The position numbers and the translations under genes are program-made. Below the pieces are notes generated by a model. The model was given only the letters and a program-made list of their open reading frames with translations. It had not been told where the DNA came from and ran no database searches. Below are positions 34,343-43,819 of a DNA stretch of 64,000 nt, in pieces. Source of the DNA: Schistosoma mansoni (Eukaryota; Platyhelminthes; Trematoda; Strigeidida; Schistosomatidae); the NCBI RefSeq assembly GCF_000237925.1, contig NC_031495.1, positions 45,366,237-45,430,236 on the forward strand, written 5' to 3'. Every line of letters begins with the position of its first letter. Positions within the stretch are counted from its first letter, which is position 1.

Positions 34343-34630
34343 GAAGGAGGTTTTGTGGAGATTTTAGTAATTTCATAGCTGAAATCATGAAGACCACCAT
34401 AGTAAACCTGGAAGCACTGGACAGCCGTTTCGTCCTATTTCGCGACTCCTCAGCAGTGCGCATCTACGATCCCGCTTCGCGAGATTTGAACCCAGGACCT
34501 ATCAGTCTCGCGCGCGAGCGCTCAACCTCTAGAACCACTGAGCCGACGGTTGCTCAATTTCGTGGATTGGTTGAAGTTAGACATCAACACCGTTGGATGC
34601 CGGCTCAGTGGTTCTAGAGGTTTAGCGCTC
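34343..34630. mobile_element. Head-to-head SINE A dimer, cut by assembly gap
   Basis: A minus-oriented copy (34343-34544) is joined 5' to 5' to a plus-oriented copy (34545-34630), which runs into the N gap. Both arms carry the same extra T in GTGGTTCTAGAGG, which other copies lack. Confidence 0.8.
34414..34461 (-). ncRNA. Hammerhead ribozyme (family A), core intact
   Basis: On the minus strand: CTGAGGA (34447-34453), a short stem II GTC...GAC, GAAAC, loop GGCT, GTC. Helix I GCACTG/CAGTGC is perfect. Confidence 0.75.
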
Positions 34631-34830
34631 NNNNNNNNNNNNNNNNNNNNNNNNNNNNNNNNNNNNNNNNNNNNNNNNNNNNNNNNNNNNNNNNNNNNNN
34701 NNNNNNNNNNNNNNNNNNNNNNNNNNNNNNNNNNNNNNNNNNNNNNNNNNNNNNNNNNNNNNNNNNNNNNNNNNNNNNNNNNNNNNNNNNNNNNNNNNNN
34801 NNNNNNNNNNNNNNNNNNNNNNNNNNNNNN
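34631..34830. other. Assembly gap, 200 N
   Basis: Exactly 200 N, so a placeholder. Begins inside a SINE A copy. Confidence 0.99.
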
Positions 34831-35370
34831 ATAAACAATGACGTTTAGTTTTTTTTTTTTGAATTTGGGGACTGATTTTTATTCATTTGTGCATTTACTA
34901 ATTTTAGATAGCAGACCCAACGAGATTCTAACTGATGCTTGTTATGTAATCAATATTTTAATGATGGAATTATGAAAGAATATTTGAGTTATTTATAATT
35001 CGCCAGTGATTATCTTTTTTTTGTTAAGTCTATCATATGAGATAGGATACTTGAATAGAACATGTTATTTAATATAATAACTCAATCAGTCAGATACAAC
35101 GTAGGACCAGGCACATATAATATGCATCGGTCAAAATTGACATACCTCGTTAGCACAACAAGATCAACACCGGATTCATAGAAGTAGTTAATTTAGTGGT
35201 GATAATATATAAAAGAAAGATTGTATATAAGGTTATAGTACAAAAAGAAGGAAGACAGATATGAAGCAATTTTAATCTCAAGGTTTAAGGGAAGATATAG
35301 AGTGTATAAACTTTTAAAGTTTTCCCATCCATTATCTATTTAGTTATGAACTTATTATCTAATCTGACAG
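34831..35370. other. AT-rich; repeat F start at 35087-35170
   Basis: Holds a short copy of the start of repeat F (CAACGTAGGACCAGGCACAT, ATGCATCGGTC). Otherwise nothing supported. Confidence 0.45.
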
Positions 35371-35374
35371 TAAA

Positions 35375-35470
35375 ATGAGGTTTTTGTTTGTTTCAATCAT
35401 TATGTTGTTTGTAATACCATCATGTGCTAATTTACCTAAAATGATCGAATATCCAAACAAAGGTTGTTGA
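35375..35470 (+). CDS. Possible small secreted peptide or signal-peptide first exon
   Basis: An ATG frame of 31 codons begins with a textbook signal peptide: M-R-F-L-F then a hydrophobic stretch (V-S-I-I-M-L-F-V-I-P) and a small-residue cleavage region S-C-A, followed by N-L-P-K-M-I-E-Y and a TGA. A splice-acceptor-like CTGACAG lies 4 nt before the ATG. In schistosomes, micro-exon genes start with just such a signal-peptide exon, and GTTGTT after AACAAAG could be a weak donor. No follow-on exon was identified, and chance is quite possible. Product and function unknown. Confidence 0.35.
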   Translation: MRFLFVSIIMLFVIPSCANLPKMIEYPNKGC

Positions 35471-35520
35471 GTTTTTTATAACATTTTCACTCATATTCTT
35501 TATTGTCGGAAATTTATAAT

Positions 35521-35880
35521 CGTGGATTGGTTGAAATTAGACATTAACACTACTGGATGCCGTCTCAGTGGTCTATCGGTTAAGTGCTCTGGAGCGAGAC
35601 TGGTAGGTCCTGAGTTGGAATCTCGCAAGTGTGGGATCGTGGACGCGCACTGCTGAGAAGTCCCACAAAAAGACTAAACGGCCGTCCAGTGCTTCCAAAT
35701 TTTCCATGATGCTCTAGCTTCAATCAACTTTTGATTTCAACTATGAAAATTTATAATTTTCTGAAATGTTCTACTGTCACATTGAAAAATCATTCAGTAG
35801 AAATAAGATAGTAGATGATTTTCAACTGTCATGATTTTAACTTTGAAAAATACTGAAATCTCCACAAACCCCCTTCTAAG
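35521..35880 (+). mobile_element. Hammerhead SINE family A, dead ribozyme
   Basis: Full-length copy. The hammerhead at 35645-35692 reads CTGAGAA (conserved G of CUGANGA changed to A) and ACTAAAC instead of ACGAAAC, so it should not cleave. The CTCCACAAACCCCC end appears at about 35855-35876 after a ~100 bp spacer. Confidence 0.8.
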
Positions 35881-36139
35881 TATATTTATTTACTTTTTGT
35901 TCGAATCTTCACAATAAGGATTTAGGCTATCAACAAACGAAATAATAGGCGTCCGAATCCTGGTTTCGTGCTTGTCGTAATTCCATGGACCAATAAATAA
36001 TGAATACGCTGCATATGTTTTTCACTTAAAAACTAAAATTCAATAATCAACAATATAAAAGTTATACTCTCAGCAACTATTATTGACCTGCACATTTCAT
36101 GGATTTAGCAATAGAGATGCAAACCACAAAATGTAATCG

Positions 36140-36372
36140 CCCGTGTGCACCACTGGTTCGGAATCAGGGTTTCCCAACTCCTCTAGGTATATCCTCCATA
36201 TCGACCAACTTGGTTAAGGCGCCAGATACTCGCTTTTCGTCCTCTCAAATTCGACGTAAACAACAGTACTGCCGTGAGAAAGCGGTGGTTATATGCACGT
36301 GGCCATGTGAGAGTACTTTGAGATGAAGAGTTGACTCTCTTCACTCTTGTTCGTATCAATGTATTTTGGGCA
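36140..36372 (-). repeat. Repeat C, 5' half only
   Basis: Starts at the GTGCACCA-TGGTT-GGAATCAGGG block and runs to GTATCAATGTATTTTGGGC, the 5' end on the minus strand. The tail half is missing. Confidence 0.75.
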
Positions 36373-36925
36373 TCACTAAATGAACGAGAAAATGTTTGAA
36401 ACTGCTGAATATTGAAACTCGATCTCAGTCATAACCAGTAATCAGAAAAAAAAGTTTAAAAGATAGAACAATTAAATTCTGCAATGTTTTATACAATCCT
36501 ATAACAGGTTTTTCATTGTAAATCTATGGATCAACAAGCAACAAGTTATTTTAACTAATAGAGAAGATTTATTTAAACTTAGCTTTGTGTAGCGTTTAGT
36601 TCTATGAAAATTCACTTGGTCACGTTCATATAAGTAGGGGTTGTAAGTCGGTCAATATTGTATTATTCTATAATGATACTTTTTAAAAGATACATATTTA
36701 TGAAAATTTTCTAAATGGACAGATAGTTATTAGCTTTAGTGCAATAATTTAAGTCAGTAGTTTCATCTTGGAGATTTTATTTCATTAGATTCTAGTTTTG
36801 AATACAGTTCAAACATGCTAAAAGATTTAATAGTTTGGTATTTGAAGTATTCTAATCTCTTTACTGTAATTGGTATTGATGACCGGAGATCATTGTCTTG
36901 AATGTATTTGCTATTATTTATTTAT

Positions 36926-37432
36926 CAGAAGGGGTTTTGTGGAGATTTAGTATTTTTCATAGTTGAAAGCGTGAGTCAATTGAAGCTAGACCACCATGGA
37001 AAACCTGGAAACATTGGACGGCCGTTTCGTCCTATTATGGGACTCCTCAGCAGTGCGCATCCACGGACCCGCTCTCGCGAGCGAGATTCGAACCCAGGAA
37101 CTACCAGTCTCGAGCCGAAGCCCTTAACCGATAGACCACTGAGCTGGCATCCAACGGTGTTAATGTCTAACTTCAACTGATCCACGAAGTTGAGCAACCA
37201 TTCACCAATTGTCTTCAGTGAGTCCCTATCTCACAACAGACGTGGTTTTGAACTCCACTGGTCACTGCTTCTCACTAGAGCTCCTAGATATACTTCTAGA
37301 GGTTAAGCGCTCGTGCGCGAAACTGATAGGTCCTAGGTTCGTATCTCACGAGGCGGGACCGTGGATGTGCACTGCTGAGGAGTTCCACAAATAGGACAAG
37401 TTGGCCATCCAGTGCTTCCAGGTTTTCCATGG
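36926..37432. mobile_element. Head-to-head SINE A dimer, arm 1 of a larger palindrome
   Basis: Minus copy 36926-37245 plus plus-oriented copy to 37432, joined through TAGATATACTTCTAG. Its reverse complement matches 37807-38345. The plus copy's hammerhead (37367-37418) is dead: ACAAGTT replaces ACGAAAC. Confidence 0.85.
37011..37058 (-). ncRNA. Hammerhead ribozyme (family A), core intact
   Basis: Minus strand: CTGAGGA, stem II GTCCCATAATAGGAC, GAAAC, GTC. Stem III is the perfect palindrome ACGGCCGT. Helix I has one C-A mismatch (CAATGT instead of CAGTGC). Confidence 0.75.
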
Positions 37433-37806
37433 TGATTTTTTACTACTGAGTATTATCGAGTCTAATGGTAATCTGCAATTAAGATATATCGGTACACGAC
37501 AAGACAATGGGATACTCTTTGTTAACATTATGCTTTATAACTAATTAAAACTAAATACTGTGAATATTTCTCTCTCTTTTACTCTATATTTTTGTTTAAC
37601 ACAAAAGTAGATAACTTTAAAATTAAACATTATAATCAGGGTTAACTTTTAAATGGAAACAAATCATAAATTCAACCGAAATAGGAAAAAGTGTGTAACC
37701 TTGATGTTACTATTCCTAACCATACGACATCATCTTTTTTTAGATTTCAATTAAGTATGCTTAAATTGTTTTATAGAATGTAGACGTTTGTTTAATATAT
37801 AATTAT

Positions 37807-38345
37807 CAGAAGGGGTTTTGTGGGGATTTAGTATTTTCATAGTTGAAAGCGTGAGCCAATTGAAGCTAGACCACCACGGAAAACCTGGAAACACTGGACG
37901 GCCATTTCGTCCTATTATGGGACTCCTCAGCAGTGCGCATCCACGAACCCGCCTCGTGAGATACGAACCTAGGACCTATCAGTTTCGCGCACGAGCGCTT
38001 AACCTCTAGAAGTATATCTAGGAGCTCTAGTGATAAGCAGTGACCAGTGGAGTTCAAAACCACGTCTGTTGTGAGATAGGAACTCACTGAAGACCATTGG
38101 TGAATGGTTGCTCAACTTCGTGGATCAGTTGAAGTTAGACATTAACACCGTTGGATGTCAGCTCAGTGGTCTATCGGTTAGGAGCTTCGGCTCGAGACTG
38201 GTAGGTCCTGGGTTCGAATCTCGCGAGTGCGGGTTCGTGGATGCGCACTGCTAAAGAATCCCATAATAGGATGAAACGGCCGTCCAGTGTTCCCAGGTTT
38301 TCCATGGTGGTCTAGCTTCAATTGACTCACGCTTTCAACTATATA
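37807..38345. mobile_element. Head-to-head SINE A dimer, arm 2 of the palindrome
   Basis: Minus copy 37807-38015 and plus copy to 38345, joined through AGAAGTATATCTAGG. It shares private variants with arm 1 (CCTAGGTTCGTATCTCACGAGG). The plus copy's hammerhead (38233-38290) reads CTAAAGA instead of CTGAGGA, so it is dead. Confidence 0.85.
37891..37938 (-). ncRNA. Hammerhead ribozyme (family A), nearly intact
   Basis: Minus strand: CTGAGGA, stem II GTCCCATAATAGGAC, GAAAT in place of GAAAC (stem III C-G pair becomes U-G), GTC present. Confidence 0.65.
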
Positions 38346-38403
38346 ATATATAATTATTTAGAGATCTCTTTTTTTCTAAAAAAAATTCGTTAGAAATTGT
38401 GTT

Positions 38404-38429
38404 AATAATAATAATAATAATAATAATAA
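38404..38429. repeat. (TAA)n microsatellite
   Basis: About eight to nine TAA units, roughly 100 bp upstream of the Raf exon. Confidence 0.95.
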
Positions 38430-38530
38430 AGGCTTACTTAAAGATTAATTCACATTTTTACTTGTTAAATTACCTATAAACAGTTGTTTTACTTTATCCT
38501 ATCGTCTCATCCTTTGCCATTTTTTTTCAG

Positions 38531-38797
38531 GCTCCTGAAGTTATTCGTATGGAAGGTGAAACACCTTATACTAACCTTTCAGATGTATACGCATATGGTG
38601 TAGTGATTTATGAATTGATCACTGGTCAATTACCTTATTCTCATTATAATAATCGTGATCAAATTTTATTTCTTGTTGGTCGAGGTTTATTGAAACCTGA
38701 TCTAACTGTATGTCGTGCAGATATTCCGCATCAATTACAACGTTTATCATTAGATTGTTGCAGTTTTCAACGTGAAAATCGACCACCATTCTCTCAG
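38531..38797 (+). CDS. RAF: Raf serine/threonine kinase, C-lobe exon
   Basis: An 89-codon exon between TTTTTTTTCAG and GTAAAT, phase 0 at both ends. It opens with A-P-E-V-I-R-M (the APE motif) and continues S-D-V-Y-A-Y-G-V-V-I-Y-E-L, T-G-Q-L-P-Y-S-H-Y-N-N-R-D-Q and V-G-R-G, ending R-P-P-F-S-Q. The combination PYSH-NNRDQI-F-VGRG is specific to Raf kinases, the MAP3Ks that link Ras to MEK. The left intron position (before APE) and right position (after the final Q) agree with vertebrate BRAF exon borders, as I recall them; two vertebrate exons are fused here. The preceding DFG exon and the following C-terminal exon were not found in the visible sequence between the flanking genes. The exon frame itself is intact. 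Confidence 0.92.
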
Positions 38798-38842
38798 GTA
38801 AATTAAACATTGTTTTTCTTTAAATTCATTTAGTATTGTTTG

Positions 38843-39065
38843 TTTGAATCTTCCCATTGATGCACAAGAACGTGGCTATCAGGACTCAGTGGCCGAGTGG
38901 ATGACGCGATGGCGTTTGAAGCGAAAGATACTGGGTTCGAGTCCCAGAGTGAATATCAACTCTGAGATGCAGGTACATTCAGTTGACGAGTCCCAAATAG
39001 GATGAAACGTGCGTCCTGGATTCCAATGCTAGGCACTATTCATCTTTGCTTACCATTGTTTTCTT
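38843..39065 (+). mobile_element. SINE family B (Sm-alpha-like), 5' region shortened
   Basis: Starts with the family leader (TTGTTTGTTTGAATCTTCCC), then a tRNA-Ser/Leu-like body: A box GTGGCCGAGTGG at 38889-38900 and B box GGTTCGAGTCC at 38934-38944. The hammerhead at 38963-39020 has TTGACGA for CTGACGA and GATGAAAC for GACGAAAC, so it is probably inactive. It sits 46 bp after the Raf exon. Confidence 0.85.
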
Positions 39066-39248
39066 TGTTTTAATGTCAATTAATTTTCATGATTTTATTG
39101 TATTTTGAACTATTTCGCGATGAATTTTTACCTAGAATCTAATTAACAAACAACTTTTAGTCTAGCTTACTTTAGTGGAAGTTTGTATTCCAAATGATTA
39201 GTTCATGTCACGTTGTCAGTCAGTCATCAACAACATAAAACATGTCCT

Positions 39249-39605
39249 TTATTCATTTATTTGAACACATAAATATTGGTATAAAGGAGCACCGAATACA
39301 TATGCACCTCACAAATCTCATTTGGTTTGTGTGGGGCCCGTGATACTTCCCAGGCGTCCAAACTGAAGCAGGTGGTTTTCTTCGGGGGCCACACCCGGAG
39401 CTTTTGACCTAAAGGTCTGATCCACAAAGCAGGGGAGCATCGTGAGGAGGTGCAGTCCCATGGTAGTCAGTGACCAATGATTGATTCATACGCCATTTGT
39501 TCTCTCAGGATACTGGAGTCCATGTGCACCATTGGTTTGGAATGAGGGTTTTCCAACTCCCCTAGGTGGACCCTCCGTGTCCACCAACCCTATTGAAGCG
39601 CCGGA
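39249..39605 (-). mobile_element. Repeat C copy, truncated by assembly gap
   Basis: Tail half of repeat C up to CCAACCC-ATT-AAGCGCCGGA, then N. Confidence 0.85.
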
Positions 39606-39805
39606 NNNNNNNNNNNNNNNNNNNNNNNNNNNNNNNNNNNNNNNNNNNNNNNNNNNNNNNNNNNNNNNNNNNNNNNNNNNNNNNNNNNNNNNNNNNNNNN
39701 NNNNNNNNNNNNNNNNNNNNNNNNNNNNNNNNNNNNNNNNNNNNNNNNNNNNNNNNNNNNNNNNNNNNNNNNNNNNNNNNNNNNNNNNNNNNNNNNNNNN
39801 NNNNN
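39606..39805. other. Assembly gap, 200 N
   Basis: Placeholder gap between a repeat C copy and a SINE A dimer. Confidence 0.99.
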
Positions 39806-40125
39806 TGGGCGGCCGTTTCATCCTAGTATGGGACTCCTCAGAAGTGCCCATTCACGATCCCAGATGCGGGGTTCAAACCCAGAACCTTCGGTCCCACACA
39901 CGAACGCTTAACCTCTATGCCGTTGAGCTGATATTTGACGATTTTAATATCTAATTTCAATCGATCCATGATATTGCGCAATCCTTCATCCATTTTTTGA
40001 AGTGGATAACTGCTTTGACTCGACACGGATTGAACTCCCAAACTAGGGCCAAACGGCCGTCCAGGGCTTTCAAGTTTTTAATGGAAGTCTAGCTCAGATT
40101 GACTCATGAATTCAACTATGAAAAA
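39806..40125. mobile_element. Head-to-head SINE A dimer, old
   Basis: The minus copy starts at the gap inside its hammerhead, whose cleavage triplet reads GCC instead of GTC (39806-39850). From about 40038 a plus-oriented 3' part follows (AAACGGCCGTCCAGGGC to CAACTATGAAAAA). Confidence 0.7.
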
Positions 40126-40214
40126 TTATTATGCTGGGAGGGATTTCCTTCTCCTTCAAAAAGATATAAACAGCGTTGAAGTATATCGTTCCTTTATTCT
40201 TAATGTTGTATACT

Positions 40215-40645
40215 TATCTATCTCAATAATGGATAGTGGTTAGCAGTGGAATTCATGACGCGAGGTTCGTTCTATTCAGGGCTCGTCAGCCGGATGTGTC
40301 CGCATATCAAGGTTGATGTTCGCCCCGGAGCTCGAACTTAATACCGTCCACTTGAAACGCCACCACGTTATCCACTTAACTACTGGGCCCCGATAGCCAC
40401 TAGCTTGTGTAGTGGGATGAAGTGTGAATCCAGTTGACGAGTCCTAAATAGGACGAAACACGCATCCAGGATTTCACTACTAGCCATCACCCATCTTTGC
40501 TTACAATACTTGTTACTTCAAGCAATGTCGAGTCAGTCCTCACAAGCTGCACATATGCCAATAAGAGACTGATCAATTGTAGTCCTAAACATCAATGGGA
40601 AGATTCAAACAAGCAATACAAAATGAATTCATCTACCTCAATGTT
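40215..40645. mobile_element. SINE B mosaic with two hammerhead relics
   Basis: A minus B copy (40215-40405) carries a hammerhead with CTGACGA but a damaged GAAA (40253-40305). It is followed by a plus-oriented hammerhead and 3' end (40420-40540: TTGACGA, ACGAAAC, ATC), and then by a minus-oriented family leader ending CAATGGGAAGATTCAAACAA. At least three segments in alternating orientation. Confidence 0.75.
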
Positions 40646-40989
40646 TCAGGCTACAGATTAGAAGTATTTCCGGAAAGCTTAGATAAGCTATCATTATTAT
40701 ATCGAAGTAGTTCAACAGTTTTTTTAAGAATAATTTATAACTCTTTTAGACTAATATACATGACTGACTTAAAAGTAATTATACAAAATAGAAGAATATT
40801 AACTAGGCTTACTGAACTTTAACAATATCAGTTAATAACTAATTTTCTCATAATTCAACATTTATCAACAGTTTACATCCACAAATTTCTATCGATATGA
40901 AATGAAAGTATATGATTTATTTTCACTTATATCAGTATCATTTTAAACCCATGAACTGTTGTCTTATAAAATAGACAAACTAATTTCCT

Positions 40990-41330
40990 AGAGTTCTAGT
41001 GGGAAGCCGTGGAAAGTGTAGTTCAACCTCGTCTGTTGTGAAGCAGTCATTCACTCAAGATAACGGTGGATGGTCGCTCAACATCATGGATTGGTTGAAA
41101 TTAGACATTAACACCGTTGGATGCCAGCGGATTAGTGGTCTAGAGGTTAAGCGTTAGCGTGTGAGACCGAAGGTCCTGGGTTCGAGTCTAGAGTGCGGGA
41201 TCCTGGATGCGCACTTCTGAGGAGTCCTATACTAGGATGGAACAGCCATCCAGTGCTTCCAGATTTTCACTGGTGATCTAACATTCATCTATTTATGATA
41301 TCAATGAAAACTCAACAATCTCCACAACTT
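40990..41330 (+). mobile_element. Hammerhead SINE family A, full length
   Basis: The complete layout is visible, including the 5' leader (TCTAGTGGGAAGCCGTGG ... CTCGTCTGTTGTGAAG), A and B boxes, hammerhead and CTCCACAAC end, about 340 bp. The hammerhead (41209-41258) reads ATGGAAC for ACGAAAC, so it is dead. Confidence 0.8.
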
Positions 41331-41339
41331 TATATTGAT

Positions 41340-43450
41340 AATATCATGAAATTGAATGAATACATTTGTGAAAACTTTGTTTATATTCAGTTTAATTAAG
41401 AAATCAAATGATACATCATGAACAGACTTTATAGTTTACAGATTTGAACTCTTTTAAACTAAAATAAAGCTTTTTTTAAAAAAATACAAACAATTTTAAC
41501 ACTATTTTTTCTTTCAAAGTTTAATGAATTCATACAAATACCATGGATATCATGATTCATCTTGTACAATTTAAACAAAGATTAATACCTGATACACTTT
41601 TGGTAAGAAAATAAATGGAATAAACCATGGTAGGTTGGTATCTGATATATGCTTCTTTGTTCGTGTATATGAATACATATGTAGTCAGTTTGTATATCCG
41701 AATTAAAGTATAATATTAATAAATGACCTACTTATTGATTGAATTTAATAAAATTTTTACAAGTAAGAAAAAGATTGTGAAGTATGAGTTCAGAATTACC
41801 CAGTTCTTCAACAGAAAACTGGGTAATTACAAAATGTTAGTCAAGAACATATATAATAACGGTGTAGTCTGAATTTAAATAAGACTATATGAAATAGATT
41901 CCAGTTTCGTATCAGTTTGATTTCAGTCATTGTGTTTTCTTGAAGTCTGTCTTGTATAACACAAACGAACAAATGGATAGACTACTGGCTTGATAAGGCT
42001 AAATTTTTGAAGTTAATAGGTCGAGTAAATATGGGTAATTTTCAATGGGGACTGGTCATTGTCTTAAATAGTAGTTTCTGGCATACCAACTTGGAATAGT
42101 ATGTGCTCTGTATTTTTTATCTTTATGAGAACGTAAAAACACTAAAACACAAAAATAAAGAAAGAAGAGATCGACTATCTTCAGTCAAATAAAAAAGATT
42201 AGTTACACAAATGTTCAGATTTCTATATTTCCTTTATGTGGGCATTTGTCAGACTGTATCTGAGTTAAAAGTCTTATCTTATTTTTGACAAAAGTCACTA
42301 GTTCTTTTACAATACAGATCACTAAGTCAACAAATAAACGTAAAATATGAAATTGGATAGTCTTGTAGAGACACAGTTTAATGTGAAAAGGAGAGGGTTG
42401 TAATTTTGATCATCAACTGATATCGGTTAAGAGGTCAAACAAAAAATAGAAATTACTATAGTTCTAGTTTAATCTCAGTAGATTGTACCTCCTTTCCTAC
42501 ACGGTATTAAGATTAGCATTTCAGGTTTCAACGTGAATAAGAAGGAAAAAACTAATCAGTAACGACATATGAGAAAAATGAAGTAACACAATCAAGGAAA
42601 GCGACACATATGGATAAGAAGTAAAAATAACTTGAATAATAATTAGCGATGACAATTTTCAGAGGAAGTTACACAAGTCCAAGTCAAAGCGAATGAGAAT
42701 TTAATTAAGATGGATCGTTTGTTGAGTTTGTATAGTTTGGTGATATATTGCATCAGGAAATTTTCAAGGCTAGAAAACTGTTTGTGCTAGTATGAGGTTT
42801 CTCAGAACAACGTACGTTTCATTCTCGAGGTATCAAACAACTATGTTATCTTTACACAGTTGAGTTGGTTCTGATTACTATCATAAGTCCATCTATGATA
42901 AAACACCACCTCCATTTATTACCACCAATAATATTAACTCTGCTAATCACATGCTCTCGCTTGAATTAGAGGGTTTTTTCGAAGTTAGTTAATATTATTT
43001 TGCATTTCAATATGACTATAGTGAATATTCTAGATATGTGAAAAATAAACTGAAACTAAACAGAAAAACATTGACCAAGGGAAGAGAATTCTCGTTGATA
43101 TTTACCAGAATCAAAAAGTAGGGAAGGAAAAATAGCTAAAGTTTTACTCCCACCATTATTTTATACTGAAATTTCTTTTCTGTTTTTAGTGTATTCATAC
43201 CGATAGTCGTAAATTTTTGAAGTTTCTAGAAGATAATCTAGAAAAAAAACCCATAAAGATAGATCAATTTAACTTTTACGGGTTCAACGAATGCTACGAA
43301 ATAATAAGATTGAAAATACAGTTGGTCATATTTGAAAATAAATGGCTTATTCATGAATTCTTTTATCTTTTTTCACACAAATGATCATATTTTAGAACGT
43401 TACACACTAGTTTGTTTTAAATAAGTACCTTGGATGTGTTGTTTTTTCTT
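41340..43450. other. AT-rich, no gene; perfect hairpin at 41794-41828
   Basis: No supported exon. The arms AATTACCCAGTT and AACTGGGTAATT form a perfect 12 bp hairpin with an 11-base loop. A 64-codon acceptor-flanked frame at 43189-43381 is not convincing. Confidence 0.45.
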
Positions 43451-43453
43451 TCT

Positions 43454-43653
43454 NNNNNNNNNNNNNNNNNNNNNNNNNNNNNNNNNNNNNNNNNNNNNNN
43501 NNNNNNNNNNNNNNNNNNNNNNNNNNNNNNNNNNNNNNNNNNNNNNNNNNNNNNNNNNNNNNNNNNNNNNNNNNNNNNNNNNNNNNNNNNNNNNNNNNNN
43601 NNNNNNNNNNNNNNNNNNNNNNNNNNNNNNNNNNNNNNNNNNNNNNNNNNNNN
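43454..43653. other. Assembly gap, 200 N
   Basis: Placeholder gap; its right edge is inside a SINE A tRNA-like body. Confidence 0.99.
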
Positions 43654-43815
43654 CTGGCGCGAGACTGGTATGTCCTGGGTTCGAATCTCGTGAGTGCGGG
43701 ATCGTGGATGCGTACTGCTGAGGAGTCCCATAATAGAACGAAACGGCCGTCCAGTGCTTCCAGGTTTTCCATGGTGGTCTAGCTTCAATTTACTCACGCT
43801 TTCAACTATGAAAAT
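43654..43815 (+). mobile_element. Hammerhead SINE family A, 5' part lost in gap
   Basis: From the middle of the tRNA-like body through GGTTCGAATCT, hammerhead and CAACTATGAAAA tail. Confidence 0.85.
43710..43758 (+). ncRNA. Hammerhead ribozyme (family A), core intact, weak stem II
   Basis: CTGAGGA, GAAAC and GTC are all present, and stem III is the palindrome ACGGCCGT. Stem II has one mismatch (GTCC against GAAC). Confidence 0.7.
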
Positions 43816-43819
43816 AGGA

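Noticed and set aside
24427-38500. Search for Raf upstream exons (glycine loop, HRDLK, DFG)
   Set aside because: None of these motifs could be read in any plus-strand frame of the visible sequence; reported as a finding instead of a gene model.
38886-38950. tRNA-Ser/Leu-like sequence with good A and B boxes
   Set aside because: It is the body of a SINE B copy: followed by the hammerhead and repeated with decay at other sites, with no paired acceptor stem.
43189-43381. 64-codon frame after a TTCTGTTTTTAG acceptor
   Set aside because: Considered as the missing Raf C-terminal exon because the phase fits, but the sequence has no resemblance to Raf tails and an AT-rich frame of this length is expected by chance.
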